A DNA stretch of 25,861 nt, taken from Planctomycetota bacterium. GTDB taxonomy: Bacteria > Planctomycetota > Phycisphaerae > Phycisphaerales > SM1A02. The notes under the pieces are model-generated. The model worked only from the letters and a program-made list of their open reading frames with translations, ran no database searches and had not been told where the DNA came from. Position numbers and translations under genes: made by a program. Below, one piece after another: positions 1 to 7,737 of this stretch; the first letter of the stretch is position 1, and every line of letters starts with the position of its first letter. Location of the stretch: contig RFQW01000001.1 in NCBI GenBank assembly GCA_009924765.1, forward strand, positions 1-25,861, in the 5' to 3' direction.

Positions 1-1
1 G

Positions 2-370
2 AAGGTGTACTCGGTGAACGAGGCGTACACCGAGGGATTCCCCGAGGGCTATCAGCGCTACCTGAAGTGGGCGCACGCGCAGGGCTACAGCAGCCGCTAC
101 ATCGGCAGCATGGTGGCGGACATCCACCGCACGCTGGTCAACGGCGGCGTGTTCCTGTATCCGCCCACGAAGAAGCATCCGGACGGCAAGCTGCGCCTGC
201 TGTACGAGGCGAACCCGATGAGCTTCCTGGTGGAGCAGGCCGGTGGCGTGAGCGTGAACGGCAGCGCGCGCACGATGGACATCGAGCCGAAGGCGCTGCA
301 CGAACGCACGCCGCTGGTGATGGGTTCGGCCGACGAAGTGGAACATGTGCTGCGCCACGTGCGCGGCTGA
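2..370 (+). CDS. fbp: Class I fructose-1,6-bisphosphatase, C-terminal part (5' truncated by window edge)
   Basis: Hydrolyses fructose-1,6-bisphosphate to fructose-6-phosphate and phosphate in gluconeogenesis, in the cytoplasm. Only the last 122 codons are present; the frame is open to the left edge, so the real start lies outside the window. The visible part carries the strongest family signature: YSVNE, then YIGSMVADIHRTL, GGVFLYP, the substrate-binding K and R of GKLRLLYE, and the metal-binding Glu of LLYEANPM followed by VEQAGG. This is the class I enzyme, not GlpX. It is followed 39 nt downstream by the tricorn gene on the same strand; co-transcription is possible but no functional link is evident. 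Identity is firm; the missing N-terminal two thirds cannot be judged. Confidence 0.93.
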   Translation, partial: KVYSVNEAYTEGFPEGYQRYLKWAHAQGYSSRYIGSMVADIHRTLVNGGVFLYPPTKKHPDGKLRLLYEANPMSFLVEQAGGVSVNGSARTMDIEPKALHERTPLVMGSADEVEHVLRHVRG

Positions 371-394
371 ACGACACGGAACGCAATCACACTC

Positions 395-399
395 AGGAG
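395..399 (+). promoter_or_regulatory. Shine-Dalgarno site for the tricorn gene
   Basis: AGGAG lies 10 nt before the ATG at 410. It fixes that start, which also gives a normal signal peptide. Confidence 0.7.
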
Positions 400-409
400 T
401 GACGCCCAC

Positions 410-3400
410 ATGCGACGCGCATTGATGGCCTTGGCGGTTTGCACGCAACTTGTCTCCGCCGCGCTGGCCGATGGCACCGTGCCGTTGCCTGCCGCGCCCG
501 GTCGTGGCTATGCCATGCATCCGGCGATCGCGGGGGATCGGCTGGTGTTCGTGGCGGATGGCGACCTGTGGACCGCGCGCCTGAACGGCGACCTGTCGAA
601 GCCCATCGAGGCCGCGCGCCTGACCAGCGGCACCGGCATGGAGACGGCGCCAGTGCTGTCGCCCGACGGCAGCATGCTGGCATTCATGGCCGACTATGAC
701 GGCACGCCCGAGGTGTATGCCATGCCCGTGACGGGCGGCGCGCCGCGGCGGCTCACCTTTCATCCAAGCACGGAGCGGCCGCTGGCGTTCACCGCCGATG
801 GCGCGCAGGTGATCTATCGAAGCGATCGCGCGAACCCGCTTGGTCGCACCGAACTGTGGAGCGTGCCGGTGGTGGGCGGACCGTCGAAGCCGCTGGGCAT
901 CGGCGAGGGCTCGCTGGCCAGCATCGACGCGGCCACCGGTCGCATGGCGTTCACGCCGTGGAGCAACGAGAACTGGAGCTGGAAGCGCTATCGCGGCGGC
1001 ACCGCGCCAGACCTGTGGATCACCGACGCGGAGCGCAAGAACTTCACGCGGCTCACCAAGACGCCGGAGAACGAGCTGTTCCCGATGTGGCTGCAGGGAC
1101 GCGTGTGGTTCCTGAGCGACGCAGATGGACGCATGAACCTGTGCAGCGTTGCGGCGGACGGTAGTGATCGGAAGCAGCACACCAGGTTCGGCACGAATGA
1201 CCTGGAGCCGCGCTGGGCGAAGGCCGATCCGGGCAAGGAAGGTTCGCGCATCGTGTTCACGCGCGGCGCCGATGTGGTGCTTTTCGATGCGAAGGATGGT
1301 GCGCAGCGCACGCTGGACCTGCGGCTGATCGGAGATCGATTCGCCGATCGCCTGCGGCAGCGGCCGGCCACCGAGAGCGCGTCGGGATTGTCGCTTTCGC
1401 CGGAAGCCGAGGCGCTGTTGATCGAGAGTCGCGGCGAGTTTGCCGTGGTGCCGCTGGCGGGTGCGGGGCATCGTTCGTTGAGTGGCTTTCAGGCGCCAAA
1501 CACGGCGGGCAAGCGCGAGTACGGCGCTGCATGGCTCGATGAAAGCACCATCGCGTACGTGACGGAGCATGGGGATGGCTACGCGATCGTGGCACGCGAC
1601 CTGAGCGATTCTGAGAGTGGCGAAGCCGTGCTGACCACGTGCCCCGTGTGGTGCCTGGCGCCACGGGCGAGCTCGGACGGAAAGTTCCTGACCTTCGCGG
1701 ACAAGACGGGCGTCTTGAGGTTGGTCGATGTGGAGAGCGGTGCGGTGACGGAGATCGACCGCAGCGAGAATGGGATTCCGCGTTACTACCGTTTCAGTCC
1801 GGATGGAGAATGGGTGTCGTGGGCACGACCGCTTGCGAATGGATTGTGGCAGATCGTGCTGCGCGAGATCGCGTCCGGCAAGACCGCCGCGATCGGCGAC
1901 GGCATGACCAACGACACATCGCCGCGATGGGATCCGGCCGGCGCGTACCTGTACTTCCTGTCGGATCGGCACATCGATCCGGTGATGGATGGCATGGAGC
2001 TGAACTTCGCCAACGTGAACACCACCGCGGTGTGCGCGCTGCCGCTGAAGGCTTCCACGCCACCACCGTTCGCCGCTGAGGCTGCCGAAGCGGAATTCGA
2101 TCTGGAGGCGTGGGCCACGGGCAAGTTGGGTGCGTGGGAAGCGGGCAAGGCGGATGGCGACGAGGATGCCGACAAGGGTGCGGATGCCGCGCCGAAGGTC
2201 AGCGCGTCGGCGAAGTCGAAGGGCGCGAAGAAGGTGGCTTCGACGTCCGACGACGATGCAGATGAAGCCGATGAGGATGACGGCGCGGGCGCGCACGTTG
2301 CATCGATCGCCGTGGATCTGGAAGACATGGCATCGCGCGTGGTGGTGCTGCCGATCACGCCTGGCAACTTCGACGGCTTCGAGGCGGCGCCGGGTGCGGT
2401 GCTGCTTGGCCGTTGGCCGCTGCAGGGCGTTGCCAGCGAGCCGTGGCCGGTGCCGCCGCTTGGCAAGGGCGGCACGCATCTGGAGCGGTTCGACATCGTG
2501 CAGGAGAAGTCGTCGCCCGTGTTCGACAAGCCCATCGAGGCGTGGGTGATGGACGGCACGGCCGCGCAGGTGGTGGTGTGGGATGGCGAGCACATGGCCA
2601 TGGTTGCACCCACGGGCGGTGAGCCAACCGAACTGGGACTGGACGGCGTGATGGTGGACGTGGATCCGCGTCAGGAGTGGCGGCAGATGTTCGACGAGGC
2701 GTGGCGTCTGCAGCGCGACTTCTTCTGGCGAAGCGACATGGGTGGCGTGGACTGGAATGCCGCGCGGCAGCGCTACCTGCCGCTGGTGGATCGCGTGGGC
2801 ACGCGCCAGGAACTGAACGACCTGATCGGACAGATGAGCAGCGAGCTTGGCAACAGCCACGTGTACATCGACGGCGGCGAGGAATTCCGCAAGCCCGAGC
2901 ATGTGGAGATGGCCACGCTGGGTGCCGATGTGGAACCACGCGATGGCGGATGGGTGATCACGCGCGTGCTGCCGGACTTCCATGCCACGGGTGGTCCGGA
3001 GAGCCCGCTCGCGGCACCGTTCCGCGGCGTGAAGCCGGGCATGTTCGTCGTGGAGGTGGATGGCAAGCCGGTGTTCCCGGATCGCGAGATCGGAGCGGCA
3101 CTGGCCGGCCGCGCGGGCCATGCCACCATGGTCACGCTGGCCGATGCGCCCGATGGCACCGGCGCGCGCGTGTTGGAGGTCACCTTGCCGTCGAGCGATT
3201 CGGCGCTTCGCTACTTCGACTGGGTGGAGACGAATCGCCGAGCGGTGGCGCAGCGCAGCGGTGGGCGGCTGGGCTACATGCACATCCCCGACATGGACAC
3301 CGCGGGCATCACGGCGTTCATGCGCACCTTCTATCCGCAGGTGGATCGCGAAGGCATGGTGGTGGATGTGCGCAACAACGGCGGCGGCTACGTGAGTCCG

Positions 3401-3874
3401 GTGCTGGTGGAACGCCTGTCGCGCAAGCCGTGGGCCTACAGCGTGCCGCGCGATGGGCGCGCCGAGACCACGCCGAACAAGACGCTGGTCGGGCCGATCG
3501 CTGTGCTGATCGATCAGGATGCCGGCAGCGACGGCGACATCTTTCCGGAGAGCATGCGCGAGATGAAGAACGGCACGCTGATCGGCACGCGCACATGGGG
3601 CGGCGTGATCGGCATCGAGGGTGACAAGCCGTTCGTGGATGGTGGCATGGCCACGCAGCCCGGATGGGGTCACTGGACGCCTTCGCGCGGCTACGCGATG
3701 GAGAACCAGGGCGTGGCGCCCGACATCGAGGTGGAGATCACGCCGGCGGACCGTGCGGCGGGCCGCGATCCGCAGCTCGACAAGGCGATCGAGACGCTGT
3801 CAGGCAAGCTTCCGGCGAAGCGCTTTGTGCCGCCGCGACCGGAGACGCAGCCGCCCACCTCGCCGACGCGGTGA
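410..3874 (+). CDS. Tricorn-type protease (S41 family) with N-terminal propeller and signal peptide
   Basis: A 1154-residue homologue of tricorn, a large protease that trims oligopeptides. Residues 1-21 look like a signal peptide (MRRALMALAV...SAALADG), so it is probably exported, unlike the cytosolic archaeal enzyme. Residues about 30-550 contain propeller-type repeats (SPDGS, YRSDRANP, FSPDGEW, YFLSDRH). An acidic, Lys/Ala-rich low-complexity stretch covers about 554-628. A PDZ-like region (GVKPGMFVVEVDG) lies near 870-890, followed by the S41 core. Residues matching the known tricorn tetrad are Ser816-His817 (GNSH), nucleophile Ser1040 (DAGSDGD) and Glu1098 (MENQGV), so it should be active. 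The tail ADRAAGRDPQLDKAIE is also family-typical. It converges on the PrpD gene across a large hairpin. Family assignment is firm; substrate is unknown. Confidence 0.93.
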   Translation: MRRALMALAVCTQLVSAALADGTVPLPAAPGRGYAMHPAIAGDRLVFVADGDLWTARLNGDLSKPIEAARLTSGTGMETAPVLSPDGSMLAFMADYDGTPEVYAMPVTGGAPRRLTFHPSTERPLAFTADGAQVIYRSDRANPLGRTELWSVPVVGGPSKPLGIGEGSLASIDAATGRMAFTPWSNENWSWKRYRGGTAPDLWITDAERKNFTRLTKTPENELFPMWLQGRVWFLSDADGRMNLCSVAADGSDRKQHTRFGTNDLEPRWAKADPGKEGSRIVFTRGADVVLFDAKDGAQRTLDLRLIGDRFADRLRQRPATESASGLSLSPEAEALLIESRGEFAVVPLAGAGHRSLSGFQAPNTAGKREYGAAWLDESTIAYVTEHGDGYAIVARDLSDSESGEAVLTTCPVWCLAPRASSDGKFLTFADKTGVLRLVDVESGAVTEIDRSENGIPRYYRFSPDGEWVSWARPLANGLWQIVLREIASGKTAAIGDGMTNDTSPRWDPAGAYLYFLSDRHIDPVMDGMELNFANVNTTAVCALPLKASTPPPFAAEAAEAEFDLEAWATGKLGAWEAGKADGDEDADKGADAAPKVSASAKSKGAKKVASTSDDDADEADEDDGAGAHVASIAVDLEDMASRVVVLPITPGNFDGFEAAPGAVLLGRWPLQGVASEPWPVPPLGKGGTHLERFDIVQEKSSPVFDKPIEAWVMDGTAAQVVVWDGEHMAMVAPTGGEPTELGLDGVMVDVDPRQEWRQMFDEAWRLQRDFFWRSDMGGVDWNAARQRYLPLVDRVGTRQELNDLIGQMSSELGNSHVYIDGGEEFRKPEHVEMATLGADVEPRDGGWVITRVLPDFHATGGPESPLAAPFRGVKPGMFVVEVDGKPVFPDREIGAALAGRAGHATMVTLADAPDGTGARVLEVTLPSSDSALRYFDWVETNRRAVAQRSGGRLGYMHIPDMDTAGITAFMRTFYPQVDREGMVVDVRNNGGGYVSPVLVERLSRKPWAYSVPRDGRAETTPNKTLVGPIAVLIDQDAGSDGDIFPESMREMKNGTLIGTRTWGGVIGIEGDKPFVDGGMATQPGWGHWTPSRGYAMENQGVAPDIEVEITPADRAAGRDPQLDKAIETLSGKLPAKRFVPPRPETQPPTSPTR

Positions 3875-3883
3875 GTCCCATAC

Positions 3884-3945
3884 GAGGGACGGGGGTACAT
3901 ATGAGACGCGCGCAAAGTTGCGTCTCATATGTACCCCCGTCCCTC
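3884..3945. repeat. Perfect 26-bp inverted repeat (palindromic element A) between convergent genes
   Basis: The left arm is 3884-3909 and the right arm 3920-3945. They are exact reverse complements around a 10-nt loop, and pairing extends outward by 3 bp after one mismatch. The outer part of each arm is GAGGGACGGGGGT, which recurs in the element at 16867-16986. It sits 9 nt after the tricorn stop and 7 nt before the PrpD stop, so it could end transcription from both sides, although neither side has a clear U-run. Arm length and recurrence suggest a dispersed repeat (REP- or MITE-like), not a simple terminator. Confidence 0.85.
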
Positions 3946-3952
3946 ATATCGG

Positions 3953-5503
3953 TCACTCGAAGGGGCCGCGGTCGATGATGTCGAAGTTGTGGATCGACGC
4001 GAGGTCGCGCTTGCCCATCTCGCCCACGGCGAGCAGGTTCTTCGCCAGTCGCTTGGGCTTGTCCACGGCCAGCTTGCCCAGCAGCTGGAACTTCGCGTCG
4101 AGGATGCCCTTCAGGTCGGCGGTGGTGTTGCGCGCGTGGCCCGAGGGGAACATTACCAGTCCGCTGTCGAAGCTGGCGCCGCCTTCCATCTCCACCTTGA
4201 GCGAGGTGGGGATGCCTTCGGGGTAGCGGCGGTCGTACTCGGCGCCGCCGTGCTGGAAGTCCATCTTGGCCATCAGCGCGCGCGTCTGCGCGTTCTTGAT
4301 CGCATCGGGGTCGTAGTCGTGCGGCCCAAGCATCAGCGTCTTCCACACATCGTCGTTGCCGGCGCCCAGCGCGGTCGCGCCCTTCTTGGCCACGCGCTCG
4401 GCGGCCTTCCGCAGCAGCGTGCCCACGATGTACACCATGCTGTGATCCGCGCTCTGGCGCGTCTTGGGATCGCGCTTGGCCGGGTCGCCGATGATGCCGA
4501 ATGCCGGCTCGTAGGCCGTGATCAGGATGCGCTTGATCGCCTGCGGCTTCTGCGCGATCTCGGGGTGCTTCTGCACCAGATCGATCATGCCCTGCAGCGC
4601 GCCCGCGCTCTGGTGCTCGTACAGGCCCAGCTTGAAGTGCATGCCCATCACCGCGAAGTCGTCGCCGCCCATCGACAGCTGCAGGTCGAACGGGCTCTCG
4701 CCGCCGGTCTTCACGAACTGCCGGAACATGCTCTCGGGGTTGCGGAAGATGTCGCGCGGCCCCATGAAGCCGCGCATGGATCGCTGCATGCACAGGATGG
4801 CGAACTCGGTGCTGATGGCGGCGCTGGCGCCCTTCGAGTCGCTGAGCTGCTTGCCCGCGCGGATGGCGCGCCACGGAATCGCGTGCGCCACGAACATGCC
4901 GATGGCGCTCTCGATCTCGTCGGCGCTGGCACCCAGCATGGCGCCGTACACGGCGGCGCTGGCGATGGCGCCGTGCACCACGTGATCGATCTTGTAGGTC
5001 TTCAGCGAGAACACCTCGGCCAGTCGGCCGCGGATCTCGTCCAGGCACACCATGCCGCGCAGCGCCATGTCGCCGCCCTCGCCGGCCAGCTGCGCCGCGG
5101 CCACGGGCACCGCATAGAAGTCGTTGTGGCCGAACTCGCCGGCGGTGTGACCCAGCGCGGGGCGGTAGCCGAAGTTGGTGCCGTTGCTGTCCCACTCGCG
5201 CACGGCCGCGCAGTTGGCCACGATCGCCTTCTCGGGCGCCACCTTGCGCGTGCTGCCGAACACCGTCACGCCCTTCTTGTTCGGGTAGCGCAGCGCCTCC
5301 TGACGCAGCAGCGTTGGCGCGTTGGTGCACAGGGCCAGCGCGCTGGCGCCGCACAGCACCGCATCGGTGAAGAACAGGCTGGTGCGCTCCAGCACCGTGG
5401 CGCTGGGCGCGCCTTCACGCAGGAAGTCGATGGCGTACTGCCCGATGCCAAGGGCCTGGTTCGTGTCGCGGTTCAGCTTGCGGGGTGCGGATGCGTCGCT
5501 CAT
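3953..5503 (-). CDS. MmgE/PrpD family protein (2-methylcitrate dehydratase-like)
   Basis: A 516-residue MmgE/PrpD family enzyme. Members dehydrate 2-methylcitrate in the methylcitrate cycle of propionate oxidation; others act on cis-aconitate or iminodisuccinate. Visible family features are the N-terminal helical region, REWDSNGTNFGYRPALGHTA (aligned with the PrpD active-site segment D-N-D...GHP), DHSMVYIVGTLL and the late YDRRYPEGIPTSLKV...SGHARN block. The ATG at 5503 is preceded by CGGAG at good spacing; the frame extends upstream only as an overlap of the previous gene. It lies 52 nt downstream of the B12-binding/GTPase fusion on the same strand, so the two are likely co-transcribed and both fit propionyl-CoA metabolism. 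Family is firm; exact substrate is not, so no symbol is given. Confidence 0.87.
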   Translation of the reverse strand: MSDASAPRKLNRDTNQALGIGQYAIDFLREGAPSATVLERTSLFFTDAVLCGASALALCTNAPTLLRQEALRYPNKKGVTVFGSTRKVAPEKAIVANCAAVREWDSNGTNFGYRPALGHTAGEFGHNDFYAVPVAAAQLAGEGGDMALRGMVCLDEIRGRLAEVFSLKTYKIDHVVHGAIASAAVYGAMLGASADEIESAIGMFVAHAIPWRAIRAGKQLSDSKGASAAISTEFAILCMQRSMRGFMGPRDIFRNPESMFRQFVKTGGESPFDLQLSMGGDDFAVMGMHFKLGLYEHQSAGALQGMIDLVQKHPEIAQKPQAIKRILITAYEPAFGIIGDPAKRDPKTRQSADHSMVYIVGTLLRKAAERVAKKGATALGAGNDDVWKTLMLGPHDYDPDAIKNAQTRALMAKMDFQHGGAEYDRRYPEGIPTSLKVEMEGGASFDSGLVMFPSGHARNTTADLKGILDAKFQLLGKLAVDKPKRLAKNLLAVGEMGKRDLASIHNFDIIDRGPFE

Positions 5504-5555
5504 GGGGTGTCTCCGGTTGAAGGGGACACACTCTAGCAGCGGCAGCCGCGCGATT

Positions 5556-6671
5556 TCAGGCGGGGAACAGGGCCTCGAGCAGCTCCACGATGCCCTTGCC
5601 CTGCGTGGCGATGGTCTCCAGGATGGGTCGTCCGCCGGCCACATCCAGCAGTTCGCGCACCAGCTTGGCCTCGCCCGCGTGGTCGGCCTTGTTGGCCACG
5701 AACACGTCGGCGATCTCCAGGATGCCCGCCTTGTCCATCTGCACGCTGTCGCCCATGCCCGGCACCACCACGACCGCGGTGCGATCGACATGGTTGCGGA
5801 TGGCGACGTCGTTCTGGCCAGCGCCCACGGTCTCGACGACCACTTCGTCGAAGCCGGCCTCGCCCAGCAGCCCAAGGATGTCGGGCAGGCTCGCGTAGTC
5901 CTCGCCCACGATCGCCAGCGAGCGGTAGAACACCTTCTCGTCGACGGCGTTGAAGTCGACGCGCAGGCGATCGCCAAGCAATGCGCCGCCCGTGATCGGG
6001 CTCATGGGGTCGAACGCGATCACGGCCATGCGGCGGCCGCGGCGAACCGCTTCGCCCACCATGGCCGCCACCAGCGTGCTCTTGCCAGCGCCGGGTGCGC
6101 CGGTGATGCCCACCACGCGCTTGGGTCGACGCCCGGCCATCTTGCCCGTGGGCTTGGCGTGCGCCATGGAAATGCGGCGTGCCAGCACGGCCTCGGCGCT
6201 GGGCGAAGTGAGCGGCACATGCGCCTTCACCGCCTCGCGCACGCTGTCCACGATGGTGTCCAGGCCCGCACCCGTGTGGAAGATGCGGTGCACGCCCGCG
6301 TCGAGCAGGGGCTTCACGTCTTCCTTCGGAATGATGCCGCCCACGTTCACGACCATGTCGGATCGGCCCAGCTTGCGGCACTCGTCGAGCAGACGCGGCA
6401 CCAGCACCAGATGGCTGTTGCTCATCATGCTGCAGGCGATGCAGTCCGCGTCCTCGTCGCGCGCGCCGATGGCCAGGCTGCGCGGCGTCTGCCACAGACC
6501 GCTGTAGATCACGTGCACGCCGCTGTCGCGCAGCAGGCGCGCGATCAGCTTCACGCCGCGGTCATGGCCGTCGAGCCCCATCTTGCCAAGCAGCACGCGT
6601 GGACGGTGCGGCAAATCGGCGCAGCGATCGCGCTTCTCGATGGGTGTGGTTGGTTCAGTGGTGCCGTGCAC
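5556..6671 (-). CDS. Fused cobalamin-binding domain and MeaB-like GTPase (acyl-CoA mutase partner)
   Basis: A 371-residue fusion. Residues about 24-155 form the B12-binding domain of acyl-CoA mutases: RVLLGKMGLDGHDRG contains D34-x-H36-x-x-G39, where His36 would be the lower cobalt ligand, followed by IYSGLWQTP and VGG. The usual SxL segment reads SMM (81-83). Residues about 180-371 are a MeaB/ArgK-type G domain: P-loop GAPGAGKST (191-199), AFDPMSP (D221), VETVGAGQ (E280) and NKAD (327-330). MeaB proteins protect and reload methylmalonyl-CoA mutase. The mutase TIM barrel is absent, and so is the C-terminal arm that follows the G domain in stand-alone MeaB. The order resembles the N-terminal half of IcmF. 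The GTG start at 6671 has AAGGA upstream and avoids a 70-bp overlap with the previous gene; a start at 6761 is possible but less likely. Confidence 0.88.
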   Translation of the reverse strand: MHGTTEPTTPIEKRDRCADLPHRPRVLLGKMGLDGHDRGVKLIARLLRDSGVHVIYSGLWQTPRSLAIGARDEDADCIACSMMSNSHLVLVPRLLDECRKLGRSDMVVNVGGIIPKEDVKPLLDAGVHRIFHTGAGLDTIVDSVREAVKAHVPLTSPSAEAVLARRISMAHAKPTGKMAGRRPKRVVGITGAPGAGKSTLVAAMVGEAVRRGRRMAVIAFDPMSPITGGALLGDRLRVDFNAVDEKVFYRSLAIVGEDYASLPDILGLLGEAGFDEVVVETVGAGQNDVAIRNHVDRTAVVVVPGMGDSVQMDKAGILEIADVFVANKADHAGEAKLVRELLDVAGGRPILETIATQGKGIVELLEALFPA

Positions 6672-6691
6672 GGGAAACCATCCTTGGTCGT

Positions 6692-7384
6692 TCAGGATGC
6701 GGGGGTGTTGGCCGCGTCGTCGGAGGGCTGTGCACCGACGCGCTTGGCATCCGGCGTCCACTCGTCCGGATGCAGTCGGTGCGCGATGGCACCGATGATC
6801 AGGTGCATGTTCTTGTGATCGTGGTCGTCGAGCAGGATGGTGCGGCCATCCTTCAGCACCGCTTTGGCGGTCCAGGTGCTGCGGCGGTCACCCGTGGCGC
6901 TGCACCAGCGGCTCATGTCGATGTCCACGATGTCGGCAGCCGACACCGATTCGCTGGGCGTGCGCAGCGTGCCGTCGTCCTCGAGGCGATAGGGCTTCAT
7001 CCTGGTGCGGATGATGGGCCACACGAACATGGGCACGCCCAGGACGCCGCAGCCCACGATGTACAGCCACAGCTGCATGGGGCGGTCGTACACTGCCGGC
7101 TTCGCGGGCACCGTGCTGCCGTATCGCGCGCGGATGCCGTCGAGGTCCTTCTTGGCATCCTCCATCTGCTTGATCTGCGCGTCGTCGAGCGGCTTGGTTT
7201 CAGCCTGCTTCTCCAGCGTGGAGCGGGTGTCCTTGGCCTTCTCGTAGATGGCCGAGTCGACCTCGAGTCGCGGGATCTTGATGGCGTAGTCGTACCAGCC
7301 CCACACGCCGAACACCGCGCACAGCACTGCGAAACCGACATTGCGCCAGAGAGTGAACGGCTGGATGCCTGTGACGATCGCCAT
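6692..7384 (-). CDS. Hypothetical protein with two transmembrane segments
   Basis: A 230-residue protein I do not recognise. Two hydrophobic segments are visible, about 15-34 (NVGFAVLCAVFGVWGW) and 104-126 (LWLYIVGCGVLGVPMFVW). Between them is a charged, probably coiled-coil stretch (about 45-88, rich in E, K and D). After the second segment comes a soluble tail of about 100 residues (YRLEDDGTLRTPSESVSAAD...TWTAKAVLKDGRTILL) that reads like a small beta-rich, PH-like domain; that is a guess from the strand pattern. The ATG at 7384 is the first Met that leaves the N-terminal segment near the start; no good Shine-Dalgarno is visible. It is 20 nt upstream of the B12-binding/GTPase gene on the same strand. 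Its role is unknown. Confidence 0.72.
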   Translation of the reverse strand: MAIVTGIQPFTLWRNVGFAVLCAVFGVWGWYDYAIKIPRLEVDSAIYEKAKDTRSTLEKQAETKPLDDAQIKQMEDAKKDLDGIRARYGSTVPAKPAVYDRPMQLWLYIVGCGVLGVPMFVWPIIRTRMKPYRLEDDGTLRTPSESVSAADIVDIDMSRWCSATGDRRSTWTAKAVLKDGRTILLDDHDHKNMHLIIGAIAHRLHPDEWTPDAKRVGAQPSDDAANTPAS

Positions 7385-7422
7385 GGGTGCAGAAGTGTAC
7401 TGCAACGCGTGACCCGCAACGC

Positions 7423-7452
7423 AGAAGCCCTCGCGCGGGGGCGAGGGCTTCT
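7423..7452 (-). terminator. 12-bp GC-rich hairpin, possible terminator upstream of the membrane-protein gene
   Basis: AGAAGCCCTCGC (7423-7434) and GCGAGGGCTTCT (7441-7452) pair perfectly with a 6-nt loop. It lies downstream of nrdJ and of the small ORF at 7475-7669 on the minus strand. No U-run follows on either strand, so it may be a factor-dependent terminator or an RNA 3' stability element. Confidence 0.5.
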
Positions 7453-7737
7453 GGAACCGGCACGAGGCCGGCATTCAAATCGCGATGGGGGCGGCCTTGT
7501 TGGGAGGCGGCCACTTCGACTGGTCCGGCTTCCGTTCCGGACCATGCGGCCGCCGGTAATGGCCGCGATCGAAGGGTCGGGACAAGCGGTCTCCGTGCTC
7601 GTCCGACCAGTGCAAGGAGGGTCCATCCACTCGCCGACCTTGGTTCCTCCCCTTGGGGTCCGACCCCATCGCGTGCGTGCGCCCGATTCGCCGTCGGAGC
7701 AGTGACGAAGCGAATCAGGCGTTGTCCAATGCGTCCG
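7453..7737. other. 285-bp region between nrdJ and the membrane-protein gene, with a cluster of short hairpins
   Basis: No recognisable gene. Besides the hairpin at 7423-7452 there are three further small inverted repeats: CCGGC/GCCGG at 7457-7471, TGGTCCGG/CCGGACCA at 7521-7528 and 7537-7544, and TGGGGT/ACCCCA at 7654-7668. Part of the stretch is covered by the small ORF listed separately. I checked it for tRNA and tmRNA features and found none that fit. Confidence 0.5.
7475..7669 (-). CDS. Possible small basic protein, 64 residues
   Basis: A short open frame starting MGSDPKGRNQ and ending NKAAPIAI, rich in Arg, Pro, Gly and His. Third codon positions are mostly G or C, as in neighbouring genes, and the stop lies 22 nt before a 12-bp hairpin; both mildly favour a real gene. 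Against it, there is no Shine-Dalgarno before the ATG at 7669, no hydrophobic segment and no family I know, and inverted repeats lie inside the frame. It may simply be the 3' untranslated region of nrdJ. Confidence 0.28.
   Translation of the reverse strand: MGSDPKGRNQGRRVDGPSLHWSDEHGDRLSRPFDRGHYRRPHGPERKPDQSKWPPPNKAAPIAI

Noticed and set aside
3929..5536. Long plus-strand open frame opposite the PrpD gene
   Set aside because: Composition is His/Ala/Arg-rich with no family features; the minus-strand frame has clear homology. It is a GC-rich antisense shadow.
7453..7737. tRNA or tmRNA in the nrdJ downstream gap
   Set aside because: ATTCAAAT at 7473-7480 resembles a T-loop but has no flanking stem and no acceptor pairing; the small ORF's end is not a tmRNA tag context.
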